Counted from the stretch's first letter, positions 26,259-34,762 are shown. The stretch: 46,833 bases of DNA from Pseudomonadota bacterium (GCA_018816555.1 JAHIVT010000073.1:1-46833); one strand, 5' to 3'. Made by a program: numbers and translations. The notes: generated by a model not told the origin, from the letters alone.

Positions 26259-26272
26259 CCCGACATAAAGAA

Positions 26273-27670
26273 ATGCAAGAAGACAAAGCAATACGCATAC
26301 TCGTGGTTGATGATGAGATTATCAATCTGCAGAATATCCATCACGTTTTAACCAAGGAGGGTTATCACGTTGAAACCGCCTCCTGCGGCAAGGAGGCGGT
26401 GGAAAATATTGCCCACAACCAGTTTGACCTGATCATAACCGATCTGAAAATGCCAGACATGGATGGTGTCCAGGTGATGAATATTGCCAAGGAAATGCAA
26501 CCTGATGCCGAGGTGATCATCATAACAGGCTATGCCACGGTGAATTCTGCGGTGGAGGCAATGGCTGAAGGCGCGTTTTACTACATGGCCAAACCAATCA
26601 AGCTCAACGAGCTGCGCGCCCTGGTCAAAAAAGCCCTGGAAAAGACCATACTAAGAAATGAAATATCCCGTCTCAAGCAGCATATCATGTCAAAAAAAGG
26701 GGTAACCCAGTTTGTCGGCCAAAACCCCGCTGTGCTGAAACTCAAGGATAATATTGCCCAGGTTGCCCATCTCGACTGCAATGTCCTCATCATCGGTGAG
26801 ACAGGCACCGGCAAGGAACTCGTCGCCCGCACCATTTATGAACTGAGCCCCAGGGCCAACAAACGCTTTCTGCCGATCAACTGCGCGGCCTTGACCGAAG
26901 AACTCATGCTGAACGAACTGTTCGGCCATGAAAAAGATGCCTTTACCGGAGCATCCAAGTGGCGCAAAGGCCTTCTTGAGTCGGCTGACGGCGGCGTGGT
27001 GCTGCTGGATGAAATTGGGGAAATGCCCCTGAACATGCAGGTCAAACTGCTGCGGGTCCTGCAGGAAAAAAAGATCATCAGGGTGGGAGGCACCAAGGAA
27101 ATTCCGGTTGATGTACGCATCCTGGCTGCCACCAACAGGGATCTGCAGGAAGAGGTGCAGCTGGGGCGGTTCCGTCAGGATCTCTATTACCGGCTCAACG
27201 TGGTGTCGCTTAATATTCCCCCTCTGCGGGACCGGAAGGATGACATCCCGCTCATTGTCCACCATTTTCTGGCAAAATATCCCGCGCCCGAGGGGAAGAT
27301 AAAATCCATTGAACCAAAGGCGCTTGACATGCTGCAGGATTATGAATATCCGGGCAATGTCCGTGAATTGGAAAACATCATTGAGCGGACCCTGGCCTTG
27401 TGTGGTGAACCGGAGATAAAGCCATATCACCTGCCGCCGGAATTCGGCACCCAGCAGCTCCATTTCACCACGTCGGCCAAGGAGGATAAGCCGGTGCAGA
27501 CCCTGGAGAACCACGAGCGTGACTATATCATGTCGGTTCTGAAGAGCGTGGAGGGCAACAAAAGTCAGGCGGCCAAAATCATGAATATCGACAGGGTGTC
27601 CCTGTGGCGCAAATTAAAAAAATACGAGGAAAGCGGGTTTAATATCGACGAGTATCTGCAGAAAAAATAG
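26273..27670 (+). CDS. NtrC-family sigma-54-dependent response regulator
   Basis: 465 residues: receiver (1-122; Asp13/14, phosphoacceptor Asp57 in IITDLKMPDMDG, Thr85, Lys108), sigma-54 AAA+ domain (about 145-375; Walker A GETGTGKE 175-182, Walker B GGVVLLDEIG 240-249, RQDLYYRLNV) and a Fis-type HTH (420-460; NKSQAAKIMNIDRVSLWRKLKKY). The sigma-54 contact loop reads DAFTGA (222-227) rather than GAFTGA. It should activate promoters of the -24/-12 kind, and three such sequences occur in this window together with palindromic sites. Its receiver resembles that embedded in the Lon-like protease (GYATV-x-(S/T)AV-x-A in both). Confidence 0.96.
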   Translation: MQEDKAIRILVVDDEIINLQNIHHVLTKEGYHVETASCGKEAVENIAHNQFDLIITDLKMPDMDGVQVMNIAKEMQPDAEVIIITGYATVNSAVEAMAEGAFYYMAKPIKLNELRALVKKALEKTILRNEISRLKQHIMSKKGVTQFVGQNPAVLKLKDNIAQVAHLDCNVLIIGETGTGKELVARTIYELSPRANKRFLPINCAALTEELMLNELFGHEKDAFTGASKWRKGLLESADGGVVLLDEIGEMPLNMQVKLLRVLQEKKIIRVGGTKEIPVDVRILAATNRDLQEEVQLGRFRQDLYYRLNVVSLNIPPLRDRKDDIPLIVHHFLAKYPAPEGKIKSIEPKALDMLQDYEYPGNVRELENIIERTLALCGEPEIKPYHLPPEFGTQQLHFTTSAKEDKPVQTLENHERDYIMSVLKSVEGNKSQAAKIMNIDRVSLWRKLKKYEESGFNIDEYLQKK

Positions 27671-27833
27671 CGCGCATCATTATATACACAGCCCCATAAG
27701 TCCAATCCATCCCATCAGCTATTTTTAACGATATCTAAAGTTTGGCAGGCAAAGGCAGGGGCTCGAAACAAATTCTTATCAGCACCTCACCGGCTATTTT
27801 CAGCAGGCTATCACCTTCTCCTGGGCTCACCAC

Positions 27834-29090
27834 ATGCGACATGTTGCTGTTTTCGGGACGGATCCATCCCTGTCATCTCCCTTCATGCAGGATCTGCTTA
27901 ACGGCAATACGCCGGCATATTTCCCGGAAATTCAGCAAAAAAAGGGAATGCTGTTTTCCAATATCACCCTGGCCTGGTTCATGGAAGAGGAGAGGAAACA
28001 CGACAGGTTTGACCTTACCGAACAGCACCAACGAAGCATCCGCTCTCTCTCAAGCGGAGAACAGAAAAAAGCGCTTCTGAACTATCTGCTTGCCCGAAAT
28101 CCCGACTTCCTGGTATTGGACAATCCTTTTGATGCCCTGGATACGGCCTCCCGCTACGCCCTGCAAGAGGAACTGCGGCATTTGAGCCGGCAACTCATGA
28201 TCATCCAGATAGTAAAACGCAGAACGGACCTATTACCCTTTATCAGCCACGCCTTATACTGCGAAGACGATCGGGTTCTCTTTTCAGGAACCATCGGGGA
28301 GTATTTGGAGAGATATGATAGAAGGCCACGCTTCAAACTGAACGGCAAACTGCCCGCTCCTTCATCCCCCCACTACTCCGACATTAGCGAATCACTCATT
28401 AAATTCGAAAATGTGTCTGTCAGTTATGAGGACAGGCCGATTCTGAAGGACATAAACTGGGAAGTCAGGAAAGGAGAATTCTGGGAACTGGTTGGCCCCA
28501 ATGGTGCGGGCAAGACAACCATGCTTACCATGATCACCGGCGACAACCCCAAGGCCTTCGGCCAAGAACTCTTTCTCTTTGGCCGCAAAAAAGGAACAGG
28601 AGAATCGGTCTGGCAGATTAAGGAGAAGATCGGCTACTTAACCCCTTCCATGCTGGATCTGTTTCACAGACGAACCACGGTGGAACAGATGATCATTTCC
28701 GGCATGGTCGACTCCATCGGGCTTTACCGGCAAGCCACCGGTCTGCAGACCAAGCTGGCGGGCAAATGGATTCGACTGCTGGATCTTGAAAATGAACGCC
28801 ATGCCTCTTTTACCAGCCTTTCGCAGGTACACCAACGGATGGTGCTCGTTGCACGGGCCATGGTAAAGCATCCGCCGGTTCTCATTCTGGACGAACCGGC
28901 CAATGGGCTCGATGATAACGCAGCGGCAATGCTGACAGGCTTGATCAACAAAATGGCCGAGGAGAGTGAAACAGCGATTATCTATGTTTCGCACCGGCAG
29001 GAGCCGGGGCTGAAATCTCATAGGGTGTTCGAGCTGATTCCTTCGCAGAACGGTTCAACAGGGAAAGAAAAGACAATAGTAACGGGGTGA
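27834..29090 (+). CDS. Double ATP-binding cassette protein (ModF-like), asymmetric sites
   Basis: 418 residues with two ABC ATPase domains and no membrane segment. Domain 1 (about 1-165) has a good signature (SLSSGEQKKAL) and Walker B (FLVLDNPFDALD), but the Walker A position reads FGTDPSLSS, lacking the Lys, and its first strands are missing. Domain 2 (about 185-405) has Walker A GPNGAGKTT and Walker B VLILDEPANGLDD, but the signature is degraded to SLSQVHQR. In a head-to-tail pair, this leaves one complete ATP site (Walker A of 2 with signature of 1) and one dead site. No ribosome-binding site precedes the ATG, so the true start is uncertain, and no alternative start lies in the open frame upstream. 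It may be an N-terminally eroded gene. Confidence 0.85.
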   Translation: MRHVAVFGTDPSLSSPFMQDLLNGNTPAYFPEIQQKKGMLFSNITLAWFMEEERKHDRFDLTEQHQRSIRSLSSGEQKKALLNYLLARNPDFLVLDNPFDALDTASRYALQEELRHLSRQLMIIQIVKRRTDLLPFISHALYCEDDRVLFSGTIGEYLERYDRRPRFKLNGKLPAPSSPHYSDISESLIKFENVSVSYEDRPILKDINWEVRKGEFWELVGPNGAGKTTMLTMITGDNPKAFGQELFLFGRKKGTGESVWQIKEKIGYLTPSMLDLFHRRTTVEQMIISGMVDSIGLYRQATGLQTKLAGKWIRLLDLENERHASFTSLSQVHQRMVLVARAMVKHPPVLILDEPANGLDDNAAAMLTGLINKMAEESETAIIYVSHRQEPGLKSHRVFELIPSQNGSTGKEKTIVTG

Positions 29091-29216
29091 GGAGTAAGAA
29101 TAAGAAACACCTAGAGAAAAATTGCTTGCTGGTAAGGTCACAGTGAGGGGATATCGAACAAGCTCAGCCGCACCGCTTTATGACGGCGGTTGGAGCGCCT
29201 TGTTGAGCAGCCTTGA

Positions 29217-30464
29217 TCAGGTGCCTGCCTTGTGCCCTGTAGTTCGCGTATTTGGATGGTAAATGAGCAACCCCATTGCCGCGAGAGCCGCGAACGATGC
29301 TCCAGCAATAAAGGTGGCCGAGGCGCCGAATACGCTCCATAATGACCCGGCAATGACGCTTGCCAGCAATAGCGCCCCACCACTTGCTAGATAAAAAATC
29401 CCGAAGGCCGTACCGCGAAGCTCAGCAGGTGCATTATCTGCAACCAGTTTCGTGAGCAATCCCTGGGTGAACGCCATGTGCAGGCCCCAGAATGCCGATC
29501 CAAGGAATGCGATCCCAGGCGACGCAGCTATCGCCAACATGACATCAGCGGCGATGAGCACCCCAAGTCCGAACAGTAGAAGCGTTCGCGCCGAAAACCG
29601 GTCAGCTGCCGAGCCTGCTGGATAGGCGAATATTGAATAGACAATATTCATCACAATCATGATCGTGGGCACGTAGCCGACGGCAAGCCCGACGTCCTGG
29701 GCACGGAGAAGCAGAAATGCCTCACTGAAACGAGCGAGTGTAAAGATTGCTCCGAGCGCGACGACTAGCCAATACCGCAGGGGCAGGCGCTTGGCATCAG
29801 CCAATGTCAGGTGATTCCTAGGATCGGCGGCATGGTCCGAGGACTCTGGTTCGTGCACCGCAACGATCAGCAGAAACACTGCGACAAACGCCGGCACGAC
29901 CGCTACCCACAACACGGCTTTGATGTCGTTCGCGAGCCAAATCATGAATGTGAACGCGAGGAGCGGCCCAACAAAGGCTCCAACCGAATCGAGCGACTGG
30001 CGCAGACCGTAGGCCGCGCCCCAAAGGTGCGGTGGTGCGAAATCGGCGACCAAAGCGTCACGTGGCGCACCGCGAATGCCTTTACCGATGCGATCGACAA
30101 AGCGTGCGCCGAACACCCACCCAATCGTTGTCGCAAGTGGGAATATAGGCTTGGTCATGGCACCCAGTGCGTACCCAACAACCGCGAGTAACTTGCGTTT
30201 CCCGAAGTAATCGCTGATCGCGCCCGAAAACACCTTCGTAATCGCAGCGGCTCCTTCAGCAACTCCTTCGACAATTCCAATCGTGACCATGGATGCACCG
30301 AGCACCGTAGTCATGAATATCGGCAAGAGGCTGTGAACAAGCTCGGATGAGATGTCCATGAACATCGAGACAAATCCAAGCACCCAAATGCCTCTCGGCA
30401 ATTTACGATAAAAGCCCTTGGTGGAAGCTATCGATTCAGGGTTACTTGGTTGTGACGAGGTCAT
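29217..30464 (-). CDS. MFS transporter, possibly acquired
   Basis: 415 residues with 12 predicted membrane helices. The loop between helices 2 and 3 reads GAISDYFGKRKLLAVVGY and that between 8 and 9 GSAADRFSARTLLLFG, both MFS motif-A types; RFVDRIGKGIRGAPRDALVAD is typical of a drug/metabolite-efflux-like subgroup. Substrate unknown. Base and codon use differ from its neighbours (many CG-ending and TCG/GCG-type codons, few of the AAA/GAA runs seen elsewhere). Hairpin-rich sequence lies at its 5' side, and it is flanked by genes of unrelated function. This suggests horizontal transfer. The ribosome-binding site is weak. Confidence 0.9.
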   Translation of the reverse strand: MTSSQPSNPESIASTKGFYRKLPRGIWVLGFVSMFMDISSELVHSLLPIFMTTVLGASMVTIGIVEGVAEGAAAITKVFSGAISDYFGKRKLLAVVGYALGAMTKPIFPLATTIGWVFGARFVDRIGKGIRGAPRDALVADFAPPHLWGAAYGLRQSLDSVGAFVGPLLAFTFMIWLANDIKAVLWVAVVPAFVAVFLLIVAVHEPESSDHAADPRNHLTLADAKRLPLRYWLVVALGAIFTLARFSEAFLLLRAQDVGLAVGYVPTIMIVMNIVYSIFAYPAGSAADRFSARTLLLFGLGVLIAADVMLAIAASPGIAFLGSAFWGLHMAFTQGLLTKLVADNAPAELRGTAFGIFYLASGGALLLASVIAGSLWSVFGASATFIAGASFAALAAMGLLIYHPNTRTTGHKAGT

Positions 30465-30500
30465 AAGTGCTGTTTTCTACGCTACCCAATACCCGGGCGG

Positions 30501-30583
30501 AGCCGCCGCGAAGCGGCCGGTTCGTGCCCCTGGTTCTCCCGGAGCGAAGCGGAGGGAGAACCAGGCAATCAGCCGCGCGGCTT
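30501..30583. repeat. GC-rich hairpin cluster between MFS gene and thpR
   Basis: Three palindromes in about 80 nt: GCCGC-CGAA-type GCCGCGAAGCGGC (about 30505-30517), CTGGTTCTCCC / GGGAGAACCAG (30530-30540 and 30554-30564), and GCCGCGCGGC followed by TTTTT (about 30572-30584). The last is terminator-like on the plus strand. The cluster sits upstream of the MFS gene and downstream of thpR. Confidence 0.5.
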
Positions 30584-30619
30584 TTTGCGTCGGATGAAAT
30601 TTCCACGGGCAAAAGAAAA

Positions 30620-31162
30620 TTACGTTTCAGCCAATGAATAGGCCCCTTCCTGCTGGTGGATCGCCCCTTTTGGCGTGAGAACGCTTGAGTAGAGATAAAA
30701 GCTGTCAACCTGAAACTCCGGCAGGGAAAAAAGGGCGTTGCCGGAGAGAAAATTGGTCAGCCTGACCAGTGGGGTTTCCCTGAGCCGGGCGATGGTGATA
30801 TGGGGTGAGAAATTCCGTTTTTCCGCCGGGATACCCAGTTGGGTAAGCTGCCTGTCAACCCTTTTTCGCAACTGCAGCAGCAGCTCTGATTTTTCCATTC
30901 CCACCCAGAGAACCCGCGGCTCCTTCCTGGGCGGGAAATAGCCGAGCCCCTGCAAACGCATGGGGAACCCCTTGGCTTCCACATTTTCCAGATCCTCGCG
31001 AATTTCCCGGAAAAGGCCGCCATCCACCTCGCCGATAAAGCGCAGGGTGAGATGCAGTTGGTCCGGGGGGACCCATTTGGCCCCGGGCAGGCCGAAACAG
31101 ATGCGGCCGAGTTCATCTTTAATATTTTCAGGCAAATCAACAGCCACAAAGAGCCTTATCAT
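30620..31162 (-). CDS. thpR: RNA 2',3'-cyclic phosphodiesterase (ThpR/LigT)
   Basis: 180 residues of the 2H phosphoesterase family, which hydrolyses 2',3'-cyclic phosphates on RNA and was first found as 2'-5' RNA ligase. The two catalytic H-x-T motifs are present: LHLTLRFIGE near residue 38 and PHITIARL near 124. Length is normal. The ATG is preceded by GGTGAGGGT. It is transcribed away from the intergenic region that holds the GGA-rich RNA candidate. Confidence 0.94.
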   Translation of the reverse strand: MIRLFVAVDLPENIKDELGRICFGLPGAKWVPPDQLHLTLRFIGEVDGGLFREIREDLENVEAKGFPMRLQGLGYFPPRKEPRVLWVGMEKSELLLQLRKRVDRQLTQLGIPAEKRNFSPHITIARLRETPLVRLTNFLSGNALFSLPEFQVDSFYLYSSVLTPKGAIHQQEGAYSLAET

Positions 31163-31259
31163 ACCCTCACCTGACTTTGGTTCATCTTTATTAAGGATAG
31201 GTACTACTCAGACAATTTGGTTGCTTACGAGCCTCTTGCGTACCGAAATACTAACAAAC

Positions 31260-31510
31260 CAGAGGGGAGTAATGCAAATGATATCATGGGCTGACGGACA
31301 AGGAAGCGGTGAAAAACCGGGGGTTAAAAAGGAGGCGGCCCCGGGAGGGAGAACTCCCGGGGCCTGAGGGTTGAGAACATTTTGCCTATTTGCCGATACC
31401 TGATGGTCGACCCCAGCATCTAGGACTTTGGAGGAATCACTGACTCTTAGGAGGAGAGTCAAACACCAAAGGAGAGAGGTGTTAAGCCGCTTGCGGCTCT
31501 TGTTCTTATT
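31260..31510 (+). ncRNA. Candidate CsrB/RsmZ-like regulatory RNA with GGA hairpin loops
   Basis: Within 31163-31803, where I see no convincing gene, about a dozen GGA triplets fall in 250 nt. Three hairpins present GGA in the loop: GGCCCCGGGAG-ggagaa-CTCCCGGGGCC (31337-31364), GACTCT-taggagg-AGAGTC (31442-31460) and AACACC-aaaggagaga-GGTGTT (31462-31483). Further single-stranded GGAGG/GGA sites lie between. The block ends in AGCCG-cttg-CGGCT followed by CTTGTTCTTATT, a terminator. This is the design of RNAs that sequester CsrA/RsmA. The 5' end is not defined. A rival reading is a 31-codon frame at 31272-31367 with GAGGGGAG before it. Confidence 0.5.
31484..31510 (+). terminator. Terminator of the GGA-rich RNA
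   Basis: AGCCG-CTTG-CGGCT (31485-31498) followed by a T-rich stretch CTTGTTCTTATT. The rest of the interval to aroD (31511-31803) shows nothing I can support; the 76-codon frame at 31428-31658 crosses the hairpins and looks accidental. Confidence 0.6.
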
Positions 31511-31803
31511 AAAAAGCAATTCGCATACCACTCTGTGCTATTTAATATTTTTTTCTATAACAAGCTGTAATTACTACATTTTAAGACAATATTCCTCACT
31601 GCACCAGGAAGGCGAATGGGAAATTAACTGGCCATTATTGGGCAAATCACTGCACTGAATCTCCGGATTTGGTCAAATGACCCAAAACTGAAATCCCTTC
31701 AACTTTGCGCAAAAAAACCCTGCAGGAATCAAGCAGGTTGACAAGTGTCAGGCGATAGAATAATTTTGCAGCTTGCTTTTTTCTATTTCCTTCGGAGACA
31801 ACA

Positions 31804-32520
31804 ATGCCCCATGAAATAAAAGGTTCAGCTGCTGGCCTGGTCTGTGTTGCCATTGCCCGGCCGGATATCGACACGGCCATCCAGGCGGCAAAACAGGCGC
31901 AGCCCCTGGCCGATGTCATTGAAATCCGGCTGGACAGCCTGACTGCGCCAGCCATCGAGCCCTTTACCCAGGCGATTGACACCCCCCTGCTCTTCACCAA
32001 CCGACCCCTTTGGGAAGGCGGCCAGTGCGGTGAGCCGGAAGAAAAACGGCTTGACCTGCTGCTGCAGGCCGTGCGAGGAGGGGCAGCCTATGTGGATATC
32101 GAACTCAACAGCGATCAGGCCGCGGTGCAACTCCTCTGTGATGCGGCCAGAAAGACAATGCAAACCCGGGTGATCATCTCCTGGCACAATTTCAGCGAAA
32201 CACCAGGTGTCGCCGCGCTCAATGATATTTTTGTCCGGCAACGAAACTCCGGCGCCCAGATCGGTAAAATCGTCACCATGGCCCATGATTTCAGTGATGT
32301 GCTCCGGGTCCTGCAGCTGCAGGAGCAGGCCCACCAACAAGGGTTCCCGCTTATCGCCTTCTGCATGGGAAGGGCCGGCATGATCAGCCGGCTGGCCACC
32401 TTGGAGCTGGGAGGATTCATGACCTATGCCGCCCTCAACGAAGAGGAGGCCACGGCCCCGGGCCAGCTTGCCGCAGCCGATCTGTTCAATTGCCTGAAGA
32501 GCTTCTCCCATGCAGATTAA
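31804..32520 (+). CDS. aroD: 3-Dehydroquinate dehydratase, type I
   Basis: Dehydrates 3-dehydroquinate in the shikimate pathway through a Schiff base. The 238-residue barrel has EIRLDSL (39-45), the catalytic His128 in IISWHNF, the Schiff-base Lys155 in GKIVTMA, and PLIAFCMGRAGMISR near the C terminus. First gene of an aroD-aroE-aroA operon; its end overlaps the aroE start by 11 nt, implying coupled translation. TTCGGAGACAACA before the ATG provides a ribosome-binding site. Confidence 0.96.
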   Translation: MPHEIKGSAAGLVCVAIARPDIDTAIQAAKQAQPLADVIEIRLDSLTAPAIEPFTQAIDTPLLFTNRPLWEGGQCGEPEEKRLDLLLQAVRGGAAYVDIELNSDQAAVQLLCDAARKTMQTRVIISWHNFSETPGVAALNDIFVRQRNSGAQIGKIVTMAHDFSDVLRVLQLQEQAHQQGFPLIAFCMGRAGMISRLATLELGGFMTYAALNEEEATAPGQLAAADLFNCLKSFSHAD

Positions 32521-33328
32521 CGGCAGAACCATCCTCCACGGCATCATGGGTAATCCGGTGAGCCACAGCCTCAGCCCGGCCATGCATAACAGCGCCTTTG
32601 CCGCCCTGGACCTGAACGCCGCCTATGTGCCCTTTCCGGTCAGCGATGTGGCTGCGGCCATGACCGGTTTCAGGGCCCTGGGCATCAGAGGGGTGAGCGT
32701 CACCATCCCCCATAAGCAGGCTGTGATCGCCCTGCTCGACGACATTGACCCGGTGGCGGCAAAAATCGGGGCGGTGAACACCCTGGACATCCAACACGGC
32801 AGGATCATTGGCCATAATACCGATTGGTTGGGCGCCAACCGGGCTCTGGCGGAAAAAACCGAACTAACCGGCAAAAAGATGCTGATCATGGGGGCGGGGG
32901 GCTCGGCCCGGGCCATCGGTTTCGGCCTGCTGGAGGCGGGCGCGCACATCATGCTGGCCAGCCGGACGGCCGCCAAGGGTATTGAGTTGGCCGAGACCCT
33001 GGGCTGCCCCTGGCATGCTTTGGAGGAAATTGCCGATCTCGCCGCAGATTGTCTGGTGAACGCCACCTCGGTGGGCATGGCGCCCCATACCGAGTCCAGC
33101 CTGGTGCCGCAAGCATGTCTTGCCCGCTATACCGTGGTGATGGATATCGTCTATGCCCCACAGGAAACAAAACTGCTCCGCGAGGCCAGAGAGGCAGGCT
33201 GCCAGGTGGTAAACGGCCTGGCCATGCTGCTTTACCAGGGCGTGGCCCAGTTTGAGCTGTGGACCGGCAAAACGGCCCCGGTGGATATCATGCGGGACAG
33301 CCTGTTGGCCGCCCTGGCGACAAAATAA
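32510..33328 (+). CDS. aroE: Shikimate dehydrogenase
   Basis: NADPH-dependent reduction of 3-dehydroshikimate. 272 residues with the substrate loop GNPVSHSLSPAMHN, the catalytic Lys in TIPHKQAV, Asp in NTDWLGANRAL, the nucleotide loop GAGGSARAIGFGL and the NATSVGM segment. Normal length; central gene of the aro operon, 24 nt before aroA. Confidence 0.97.
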   Translation: MQINGRTILHGIMGNPVSHSLSPAMHNSAFAALDLNAAYVPFPVSDVAAAMTGFRALGIRGVSVTIPHKQAVIALLDDIDPVAAKIGAVNTLDIQHGRIIGHNTDWLGANRALAEKTELTGKKMLIMGAGGSARAIGFGLLEAGAHIMLASRTAAKGIELAETLGCPWHALEEIADLAADCLVNATSVGMAPHTESSLVPQACLARYTVVMDIVYAPQETKLLREAREAGCQVVNGLAMLLYQGVAQFELWTGKTAPVDIMRDSLLAALATK

Positions 33329-33352
33329 AACTTAACGACTCCACTCTTTCCT

Positions 33353-34621
33353 ATGATAGAAATAAAACCTGTTCAACATATCGACGCCATAATCACGGTG
33401 CCCGGCTCCAAAAGCATCACCCAGCGGGCGCTGATCGCCGCGGCCCTGGCCGACGGCAACTCCACCCTGCTGACCCCGCTGGCCAGTGAGGACACTGCCT
33501 ATACCTCCGCCGCCCTGAAGGCCATGGGCATCGTCATCACCCCAGCGGGCGACAAGTGGACGGTTAACGGCACCGGCGGCCGCATCAATACCCCGGACCA
33601 GGAGATTTTCTTAGGCAACAACGGCACGGCCACCCGTTTTCTCACCTCGGTTGCTGCCCTTGGCCACGGGGTATTCACCATTGCCGGGGAAAAGAGAATG
33701 GAGGAACGACCCATTGCCCCGTTGCTGCAGGCACTTAGCGGCTGGGGAGTCGACATTGTCAGCATCAAGGGCACAGGGTGCCCGCCTTTGAGAATTGCGG
33801 CGGACGGCATCAAGGGCGGCAAAACAACCCTGCCGGCAGGCAAGAGCAGCCAGTACCTCTCCTCCTTGCTGCTTGTCGCCCCATATGCCCGAGACAAGGC
33901 CATCCTGACAGTCGAGGGTGATGTGCCCTCCAAGCCCTATGTCACCATGACGCTTGCGGTGATGCGTTCGTTTGGCATCAATGTGGCAGCCAACGACAGC
34001 CTGAACCACTTTGAGATCAGCCAGGGCAGCTACCAACCGCAGACCTATCAGGTTGAGGGGGATGCCTCCAGCGCCTCCTATTTTTTCGCCGCCGCGGCGA
34101 TCACCGGCGGCACCGTCACGGTCACCAATGTGCCCGAGGTTTCCCTGCAGGGCGACACGGCCCTGGTGCAAATGCTGGAAAAGATGGGCTGCACGGTGAC
34201 CTACGGCAACGGCATCACGGTCACCGGCCCGAAAGAGCTGCGCGGCATCGAGGTGGATATGGGCGACTGCCCGGATGTAGCCCCCACCCTGGCGGTGGTG
34301 GCGTCACGGGCCAGGGGCCGCACGGTGATTAAAAACATCGCCCACCTGCGCATCAAGGAGTGCGACCGTATCAACGCCATGGCCACAGAGCTGAGTAAAC
34401 TCGGGGCCAGGGTTGTGGAAGAAGAGGACGCGCTCATTATCGAAGGCCTGGATCCCGATGTTCCCATGCAGGGCGCCGAGATCGAGACTTACAATGATCA
34501 CCGCATCGCCATGTGTTTCGGCGTGGCCGGCCTGGTTGTGCCGGGTATCAAAATCACCAATGAGCACTGCGTGGCCAAATCATTTCCCGATTTTTGGGAG
34601 CGATTCGCCCTGCTGTATTAA
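33353..34621 (+). CDS. aroA: 3-Phosphoshikimate 1-carboxyvinyltransferase (EPSP synthase)
   Basis: Joins phosphoenolpyruvate and shikimate 3-phosphate. 422 residues. Lys20 in VPGSKSITQRA binds phosphate; LGNNGTATRFL and EERPIAPLL form the PEP site; GDASSASYFFAAAA, DCPDVAPTLAVVA, RIKECDRINAMATEL and TYNDHRIAMCFGVAG follow in the expected order. It ends the aro operon and converges with pyk across a 141-nt gap holding a large inverted repeat. Confidence 0.97.
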   Translation: MIEIKPVQHIDAIITVPGSKSITQRALIAAALADGNSTLLTPLASEDTAYTSAALKAMGIVITPAGDKWTVNGTGGRINTPDQEIFLGNNGTATRFLTSVAALGHGVFTIAGEKRMEERPIAPLLQALSGWGVDIVSIKGTGCPPLRIAADGIKGGKTTLPAGKSSQYLSSLLLVAPYARDKAILTVEGDVPSKPYVTMTLAVMRSFGINVAANDSLNHFEISQGSYQPQTYQVEGDASSASYFFAAAAITGGTVTVTNVPEVSLQGDTALVQMLEKMGCTVTYGNGITVTGPKELRGIEVDMGDCPDVAPTLAVVASRARGRTVIKNIAHLRIKECDRINAMATELSKLGARVVEEEDALIIEGLDPDVPMQGAEIETYNDHRIAMCFGVAGLVVPGIKITNEHCVAKSFPDFWERFALLY

Positions 34622-34646
34622 GAGGCGGGCAGGCAAAAATCATTAT

Positions 34647-34728
34647 TACACCACAGAGCACACAGAGATCACGAAGATTGTTTTATTACAGCCAATTCAC
34701 TCTGTGGGCTTTGTGCTCTCTGTGGTAA
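34647..34728. terminator. Large imperfect inverted repeat between aroA and pyk
   Basis: ACCACAGAGCACACAGAG on the left pairs with CTCTGTGGGCTTTGTGCTCTCTGTGGT on the right, about 30 nt apart. It probably terminates both convergent genes. Sequences of the type CCACAGAGCACACAGAG recur between genes in many deltaproteobacteria, so it may also be a dispersed repeat. Confidence 0.6.
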
Positions 34729-34762
34729 ATTTCAGTTTTTCAAATCGACCAACAAGCTGCCC

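Noticed and set aside
29138-29216. Palindromic sequence past the MFS stop reminiscent of an integron attC site
   Set aside because: The core GTTRRRY and paired R boxes are not present; no integrase of the integron type nearby.
31272-31367. 31-codon frame with GAGGGGAG ahead of the ATG
   Set aside because: The spacing is good and it could be a leader peptide, but its last third is a perfect hairpin and composition is Gly/Pro-rich; not supported enough for a gene call.
31428-31658. 76-codon frame after thpR
   Set aside because: Runs through the GGA hairpins and terminator, ends in low-information sequence; an RNA reading fits better.
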